Shown: in pieces, positions 33,338 to 38,644 of the stretch
Numbering within the stretch: the first letter of the stretch is position 1
Layout of the letters: every line of letters begins with the position of its first letter
Source of the DNA: Bacteroidia bacterium
GTDB lineage: Bacteria > Bacteroidota > Bacteroidia > J057
Assembly (NCBI GenBank): GCA_019695295.1
Contig: JAIBAH010000032.1
Location: forward strand, 1 to 38,644
Direction of reading: 5' to 3'
DNA: 38,644 bases
Translations under genes and position numbers: made by a program
The notes under the pieces: model-generated
Database searches by the model: none
The model's input: only the letters and a program-made list of their open reading frames with translations
Told to the model about the DNA's origin: nothing

Positions 33338-36300
33338 TTAGCGCACTAAAGTGATTGTTCCGTTGAATTTCTGGCGGTTTCCGGAGAATCCCATAATTTC
33401 TATCAGATAATGATATACATCTTCGGGTACATCTTTTCCTCTGAATGTGCCATCCCAGCTATTTTCCATGATACTGGAATTAAACATCTGCTGACCCCAA
33501 CGATTTACAATGATGATAGAATAGGTCGCAATATAATTTCCCTTCACTTCAAAAAAATCATTATGGCTGTCTCCATTGGGTGTGAAGGCATTCGGAATAA
33601 AAATCTGTGCATCTGCTGATAAACAGGCAAGATTGGAATAGCTGACAACGGAAGTGTCATTTTGTTTGTATGCTCTCACCCTAAAGCAGTTTTGGTCCTG
33701 AATTGAATTAGGTCCGGCATCAACAAAAACCGAATCAGAAGCCGGTACAACACCAATATCTGAGAAAGTAGAATTGTTTTTATTGAATAATTCTACAACA
33801 TAGTGACTTACGCCCGAAGGCCAGTTACGGTAACGATTCCAAGTAATCGTAGAAGAATTTCCCAGACGTGTCGCAGAAGCAACGATGTTTCCACCGGTAT
33901 ATCCCGTAAGAGGCGTTATATCTCCACAACTATCTACTACCTGTATTCTGTAAATATGCCGCTCACCAATACTTACATTATCAAAGTAATTAATTGGGAT
34001 GGAAGGAGCGGTAAATAGTGCAGCCTGATTAAAACTCATTCCGTCATCGTCGCTTCTTTCTATCTTCAGAAGCTGTACTTTGGTAATGGTCGGAGGAATA
34101 ACCCAGTTTACAGAAATATTCTGATTATTGCTTACCGTCACAAGACTTACATCCATCGCATTCAGTGCGGTAGAATGAAGCGCTATTTTTTGAGTGGTAT
34201 CACTCCAGGATGTATAGTTGGTCCCCAATTCAAGGGCTTCGATTCTGTATTTATACAATACCCAGCAATCCAGATAACTATCGGTAAAAGTAGTAGTATT
34301 CCCGGAAACGCTATCCACAAGGACCATACCGGCAGGAGAATAGTCCTGCACCCTCCAGATTCTGTACTTATCCACATTCCAGCCCGTATAAGGAGTCCAG
34401 TCCAGTTGAACTGCGTCCTGTAACGGAACTGAAGAGACATTCATCAGACAATGCTGTGTTCCATTCAGGGATTCTGTACCGCAGTGATTGCCCGTTACAA
34501 CCATATAGCAGTAGTTGTTCTGATAAGCCGCAGGAGCGAAGTCCGTAAATACTGTATCGGTTATACTTCCTGTCGTTGCAATTAAAGTGAGGGGCCCACC
34601 ATTATCTGAACGTAAAATTTTATAGTACCCGAAGTCATTGATTACATCCTGATAAGCAGAAAAGATAACTTTCACGGAATCATCGCTGACTACGGTTGCG
34701 GTATAAATATCCGGAGAAGGAGGCTGTACATTGGGAATCAGGTACATATAATCATTTTTAGTTACAGTATCCTTACAGCCGTTGGCATCCGTAATAATCA
34801 GGGAAACATCTATCAGGCCCGGAGAGGTATAATTATGGGGAGAAGTGGGAGTCGTTACCGTATTACTGCTTCCATCCCCGTAATCCCATGTCCATGAGGT
34901 AACTGCTCCTGAGCCAGGGGTAGAGGTATTCGTAAATACCACATTTACCGGAACACATGCAAAGATACTATCTGCCATAAAATCAGCTATGGGTGGCGTT
35001 TCTACTGAGATAGTAGCCGTTACCGGCATAATCACCTGACATCCGGCTGCGTCCCAAAGAGTCAGTACCGGCTGATAATTACCCGGTACATAATAAATAT
35101 TCGTTGGGTTTTGAAGTCCGGAGGTATTACCGTCACCAAAATTCCACTCATAAGTAACCACATTTTGTCCATTGGCGTTGAAATATATCGTATCGCCCGG
35201 ACAAGCCTGAGCCGGCGTAATGGTATAAGGTGCAACCGGACCATCTATATGAATCATGGAATTCTGAACGAGGGTATCCTGGCATCCGGCATCCGATATT
35301 GCAATATACGTTACGGTATAATCCCCGGGGATTGTATAGCAGTGGTTGGGATTAGACAGGTTAGAGGTTCCTCCATCTCCAAAATCCCAGAGCCAGCCGG
35401 TAATATTAAAGGGAGGAGAAGGAAATGGATTGAAAATCGTACATAAAGGAGGGCAGGTTGCCGTAACGCCTCCTGCCGCAGCAAAGTTTGCATTTACTGA
35501 TCCTATTGTAATCATATTATTGGCAGTATAGGAGTCTGAGCAGCCCTGAATATCTGTAATCGTCAGCGTAACGCTATAACTTCCGTTTTGATTATAACTA
35601 TGAGTAGGCGTGGGAGTAGATAAGGTACTTGACCCTCCGTCTCCGTAACTCCACTGATAATAAGGCCCGGTACCGGCTCCGGTGGAAGTGCTCGTAAACG
35701 TAATGGGGTTATTCACACAGTTTACAGGGTAGTTTGCTATAAAAGAAGCCTGAGGGTCATTGATTTGAATATACTGAGGCATGACCATTTCCGAAATACA
35801 TCCGTTGGCATCCAGCACGCTGAGAGTAACATCATACACGCCACCGGTTGTATAAACATGGGAAGGATTCTGAGTACTGGAGGTATTGCCGTCCCCGAAG
35901 TCCCATGACCATTGCACAATCGGTACATTTTGTACTGTATTATCCGTAAATTGAATGGTAGCAGGCACACATCCGATAGTGGTATCAGTGTCAAATGCTA
36001 CCGGAAGCCCGTTCATGTCAATATAATCTGTAAGGGTAAGTGTATCCTTACAGTTGATACTGTTGGTCACAATCAGGGTTACGGTATAAAGCCCGGGAGT
36101 AGTATAAGTATGTACAGGATTGGTCTGGGTAGAGGTAGTGCCATCGCCAAAATCCCATAAAGAACCCGTTATATTGGAGGAAATATTAAAGAAGAAAATA
36201 CTGTCGGGTGCACAGGTTTGTACCTGATTGGCTGCAAAGCTTGCCTGAGCCGGAATTAACTGAAAGGGTTTGGAGGAAGTTCCCGTACACCCGTTGGCAA

Positions 36301-38341
36301 CATCTGTTACCGTAAGCTGCACATTAAATATCCCCGCCGAATTATAGGTATGACTACCCGGGCTTGCGGTTGTTGAAGTAGTACCGTCTCCGAAATCCCA
36401 GTAGAAAGTACTGGTTGCCGGATTGTAGATAGAGGTGTTGGTTATGGTAACCGTTTTGGGCGCACTGCAACCGGTATTTGGCGTAAGCAAAAATTTAGTA
36501 ATGGGTGGCTTGATATGAACAAAATCCGTTTTTATCAGCGAGTCTTTACACCCCTGATTATTCACCACAAGTTTCACATCAAACCAGCCGGTATCCTGAT
36601 AGGTATAAGTAGGACTAAGGTTGGACGATTGTCCTCCGTCACCAAATGTCCACTGATATGAAACCCCTGCACCGGTAGGGGTACTTTGGTTGGTAAAAGT
36701 AATGGGAGTAGAAGCACATACATCAATTGCATTGGCGGTAAAATTAACGGTGGGCGGAGTTCCTATTTTAATATAATTCGTTTTGACAATCGTATCTTTA
36801 CAGCCCAGGCTGTTTTCAACATACAATACCACTGTGTACTGACCCGTAGCCGAATATGTAGCCGAAGGATTCTGCAATGAGGAAGTAGTAGAATTTCCCA
36901 GATTCCAGAACCAGGAAGTAATCGGGCCGGTGGTAGAAGTACTCTGATCTACAAAATTCATAGTGGAAGGTACGCAGCCCAATGGAGAAGGAAGGGCTGC
37001 AAAATCTGCAACCGGCGGTTCAATATGGATATAGCTGGGTTTGGTCAGGGTAGTACTACAGCCCGCAGAGTTTGTGACCGTAAGAGAAACAGTAAAATTA
37101 CCGGTATTCTGATAAGTAAAGGTAGGATTCTGAAGGGCGGAAGTAAACCCTGGTACCCCAAAATTCCATGAGTAAGAAGTAGCACCTGGCGCACTTGCTG
37201 TAAAGGAGGCCGAATGCGGGGCCTGACAGGATACGGTATCCGCCGAAACAAATGAAACAGTTGGACTGTTCAGTACCTGAATACTGATACTCGCATTACT
37301 GGTACAGCCCGATATATTGTCGGTCATTGTTGCCGTTATGGTGTAATTTCCAGCGTTGTTGTACGTAAAACAGGGATTGGCTCCTGAAGCAGTTGCGGGA
37401 GTTCCACCTCCGGAAGACCAGCTGATAGTATTCAGTGCCATCTGAGACCAGGTCAGGCAGACTGGCGAACCGGCACAAAACTGAGTTCCCCCTCCCTGAA
37501 TTGCAATAGACGGCGGACTTTGGCCTACCTGAACAGCGTTCGGAAGGGTATAGGTTACAGAGCATCCGCTTTGCGTTACCACATGTGTAACCGTATAGGT
37601 TCCATTGGCCGTATAGGTATAGGACGGACTTGCCTGAGCAGAGGTTTGTCCATTCCCGAAGTTCCAGCTATGGGTAATCCCCGTGCCACTGCCTGTCCAG
37701 TTGAAACTCACAGGAGAGGAGGTATTACAGACCACAGAAGGGGATACTGTGAAGTTGGCGGAAGGAGGAGCATTAACCGTGATATAGGCCGTCTGTGTAA
37801 TAAAGTCCTGACAACCATTAATATCTGTTATGATTAACGTTACCGGAAAAACGCCTGGTATGTTATAAACATGGGATGGATTTGCAATAGTAGCGGGTGA
37901 AGTACCATCTCCAAAGTCCCACAGATAAGTGGCTATCGGTCCCGAACCCACTACACTCTGATTGGTAAACTGTACGCTCTGTCCGGTACAGATTGCCAGC
38001 GGACTTGCCGTAAATCCCACCGTTGGGGGAGTAAACACATCAATATAATTGGTCCTTATTACTGTATCAAGGCTTCCATCAGTATATACTACATAAAGCG
38101 TAACGGTATAATTACCCGCAGTAGAATACTGTGTAGTGGTACTTGTTACATTACCGGCTGTTTGCCCATTCCCGAAAGACCATGAGTAAGATTGGACATT
38201 GGTGCCTGATGCCTGAAAAACAGCGGTGAACGGGGCACACCCGGCAGAGTCAGATGCTGTAAAGGTGGCCTGACTTTTAGCAGTTAAAGATAAAAAAACA
38301 GTAATTCCTGCAAAAAATAAATATTTAATATAATGCTTCAT
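33338..38341 (-). CDS. Giant PKD-repeat cell-surface protein with T9SS type B (CHU_C) sorting domain
   Basis: The protein is 1667 residues from the ATG at 38341; ATGs at 38347 and 38374 are in frame but upstream of the signal-peptide core (MKHYIKYLFFAGITVFLSLTAKSQA). I count about 14 tandem PKD/Ig-like repeats (roughly residues 25-1240). Each runs about 80-95 residues, with a WDFGDG-type motif, a YTVTL-like strand and a conserved Cys near the start and near GCKD. Three fibronectin-III-like domains follow (about 1250-1565), and finally a type B gliding-motility C-terminal domain (IFIPNAFTPNGDSHNDFF through NRWGQQMFNS and WDGTFRGKDVPEDVYHYLIE). The protein would be exported by T9SS and anchored or released as an adhesin-like stalk. 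Ligand unknown. It is alone on its strand here. Confidence 0.92.
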   Translation of the reverse strand: MKHYIKYLFFAGITVFLSLTAKSQATFTASDSAGCAPFTAVFQASGTNVQSYSWSFGNGQTAGNVTSTTTQYSTAGNYTVTLYVVYTDGSLDTVIRTNYIDVFTPPTVGFTASPLAICTGQSVQFTNQSVVGSGPIATYLWDFGDGTSPATIANPSHVYNIPGVFPVTLIITDINGCQDFITQTAYITVNAPPSANFTVSPSVVCNTSSPVSFNWTGSGTGITHSWNFGNGQTSAQASPSYTYTANGTYTVTHVVTQSGCSVTYTLPNAVQVGQSPPSIAIQGGGTQFCAGSPVCLTWSQMALNTISWSSGGGTPATASGANPCFTYNNAGNYTITATMTDNISGCTSNASISIQVLNSPTVSFVSADTVSCQAPHSASFTASAPGATSYSWNFGVPGFTSALQNPTFTYQNTGNFTVSLTVTNSAGCSTTLTKPSYIHIEPPVADFAALPSPLGCVPSTMNFVDQSTSTTGPITSWFWNLGNSTTSSLQNPSATYSATGQYTVVLYVENSLGCKDTIVKTNYIKIGTPPTVNFTANAIDVCASTPITFTNQSTPTGAGVSYQWTFGDGGQSSNLSPTYTYQDTGWFDVKLVVNNQGCKDSLIKTDFVHIKPPITKFLLTPNTGCSAPKTVTITNTSIYNPATSTFYWDFGDGTTSTTASPGSHTYNSAGIFNVQLTVTDVANGCTGTSSKPFQLIPAQASFAANQVQTCAPDSIFFFNISSNITGSLWDFGDGTTSTQTNPVHTYTTPGLYTVTLIVTNSINCKDTLTLTDYIDMNGLPVAFDTDTTIGCVPATIQFTDNTVQNVPIVQWSWDFGDGNTSSTQNPSHVYTTGGVYDVTLSVLDANGCISEMVMPQYIQINDPQASFIANYPVNCVNNPITFTSTSTGAGTGPYYQWSYGDGGSSTLSTPTPTHSYNQNGSYSVTLTITDIQGCSDSYTANNMITIGSVNANFAAAGGVTATCPPLCTIFNPFPSPPFNITGWLWDFGDGGTSNLSNPNHCYTIPGDYTVTYIAISDAGCQDTLVQNSMIHIDGPVAPYTITPAQACPGDTIYFNANGQNVVTYEWNFGDGNTSGLQNPTNIYYVPGNYQPVLTLWDAAGCQVIMPVTATISVETPPIADFMADSIFACVPVNVVFTNTSTPGSGAVTSWTWDYGDGSSNTVTTPTSPHNYTSPGLIDVSLIITDANGCKDTVTKNDYMYLIPNVQPPSPDIYTATVVSDDSVKVIFSAYQDVINDFGYYKILRSDNGGPLTLIATTGSITDTVFTDFAPAAYQNNYCYMVVTGNHCGTESLNGTQHCLMNVSSVPLQDAVQLDWTPYTGWNVDKYRIWRVQDYSPAGMVLVDSVSGNTTTFTDSYLDCWVLYKYRIEALELGTNYTSWSDTTQKIALHSTALNAMDVSLVTVSNNQNISVNWVIPPTITKVQLLKIERSDDDGMSFNQAALFTAPSIPINYFDNVSIGERHIYRIQVVDSCGDITPLTGYTGGNIVASATRLGNSSTITWNRYRNWPSGVSHYVVELFNKNNSTFSDIGVVPASDSVFVDAGPNSIQDQNCFRVRAYKQNDTSVVSYSNLACLSADAQIFIPNAFTPNGDSHNDFFEVKGNYIATYSIIIVNRWGQQMFNSSIMENSWDGTFRGKDVPEDVYHYLIEIMGFSGNRQKFNGTITLVR

Positions 38342-38644
38342 AATCATTTGGTTAAACAGCGTTGCAAGATACAAATAATATTATACCGCACAAGTATTTT
38401 TTTCAATCAAAAACCGTACTATACTTTTAATTATTTCGAAAAAACATAAAAATAATAATCCAATTTTTATACTAAACCCAAAGCGAACATTTTTACAATA
38501 TGTTTTTATTCTTGCTTTATTAGGACTTACGCATTTGGGGGAAATAATTATTTGTTAATAAATCGAAAAGACTTAAGTTGCGGACAAATTTAGAAAGAAA
38601 CAATAAGATATGCAAATCAATTACGCCAAATATTCAGAATATTT
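38342..38644. other. AT-rich region upstream of the PKD gene, to the window edge
   Basis: These roughly 300 bp contain no complete gene. No convincing promoter for the PKD gene is found; a -7-like element with one extra spacer base (minus strand TATTATTTG, plus 38372-38380) is the best candidate. The right part holds a possible insertion-sequence edge, entered separately. Confidence 0.5.
38523..38644 (+). mobile_element. Possible left end of an insertion sequence (very tentative)
   Basis: GGACTTACGCA at 38523-38533 resembles the terminal repeats of several IS groups in environmental bacteria. About 80 bp further a start codon at 38610 opens a frame (MQINYAKYSEY) that runs off the window edge, the layout expected for a transposase gene behind its terminal repeat. 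The other end is outside the window, so neither the repeat partner nor a target duplication can be checked. Confidence 0.22.

Noticed and set aside
33338-38341. Repeated DNA in the PKD gene as a CRISPR-like or satellite array
   Set aside because: The periodicity is at protein level with diverged DNA and an intact reading frame throughout; there are no identical direct repeats with unique spacers.

Overview
The window reads as one contiguous piece of a Bacteroidota chromosome of moderate GC. Four things point there. Several start codons are preceded by the Bacteroidota promoter pattern (TTG, about 19-20 nt, then TAnnTTTG) and mostly lack Shine-Dalgarno sites. Two secreted proteins end in type IX secretion (T9SS) sorting domains, one type A and one type B. 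Phylum-typical families occur: Omp28-like lipoprotein, TolB-like/barrel protein, DUF2480, DUF4846, DUF4173. The housekeeping genes (gyrA, radA, lpd, rlmB, prfB) look like this phylum. No rRNA, tRNA, CRISPR array, prophage or complete insertion sequence was recognised.

Layout. 1-2.3 kb (+): tail of an unknown gene, a UbiA-type prenyltransferase of the decaprenyl-phosphate phosphoribosyltransferase group, and an HD-domain protein with a degenerate polynucleotide-kinase-like domain. 2.3-6.5 kb (-): a three-module TolB-like/outer-membrane-barrel protein, then an Omp28-like thioredoxin-fold lipoprotein. 6.7-10.2 kb (+): small membrane protein, radA, 3-hydroxyanthranilate 3,4-dioxygenase, a short-chain dehydrogenase. 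10.3-14.5 kb (-): lpd and gyrA. 14.8-16.2 kb (+): two secreted proteins of unknown function, the first AT-rich. 16.2-18.2 kb (-): rlmB, pentapeptide-repeat protein, DUF2461 protein. 18.4-19.0 kb (+): DtxR/MntR-family metal regulator. 19.0-23.0 kb (-): DUF2480 protein, a CotH-kinase protein with P-domain and T9SS tail, a DUF4846 lipoprotein. 23.2-25.4 kb (+): an AmgK-like kinase fused to a RapZ C-terminal domain, followed by a MurU-like nucleotidyltransferase. 25.4-26.0 kb (-): DinB-like protein. 26.1-29.2 kb (+): isoprenoid-synthase-fold protein and a two-component system. 29.2-30.3 kb (-): prfB, read through an in-frame TGA by programmed +1 frameshifting. 30.6-33.2 kb (+): membrane protein, winged-helix regulator and DUF4173 membrane protein. 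33.3-38.3 kb (-): giant PKD-repeat T9SS type B protein. 38.3-38.6 kb: AT-rich, with a possible insertion-sequence edge.

How genes work together. The kinase/RapZ fusion and MurU-like enzyme look like a two-step anomeric amino-sugar salvage route (sugar to sugar-1-P to UDP-sugar) for cell-wall recycling, with a built-in amino-sugar sensor domain. The 30.6-33.2 kb block looks like a self-contained membrane/regulator module: the same near-palindromic 18-mer (ACTTTGTAATTCAAAGTA / ACTTTTAAATTCAAAGTA) sits just before its first gene and just before its DUF4173 gene, a good candidate operator for the regulator encoded between them. The isoprenoid-synthase-like gene lies 37 bp upstream of a response regulator/histidine kinase pair. 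These three neighbourhoods and the CotH protein are the most promising for new biology. Most of the rest is housekeeping.
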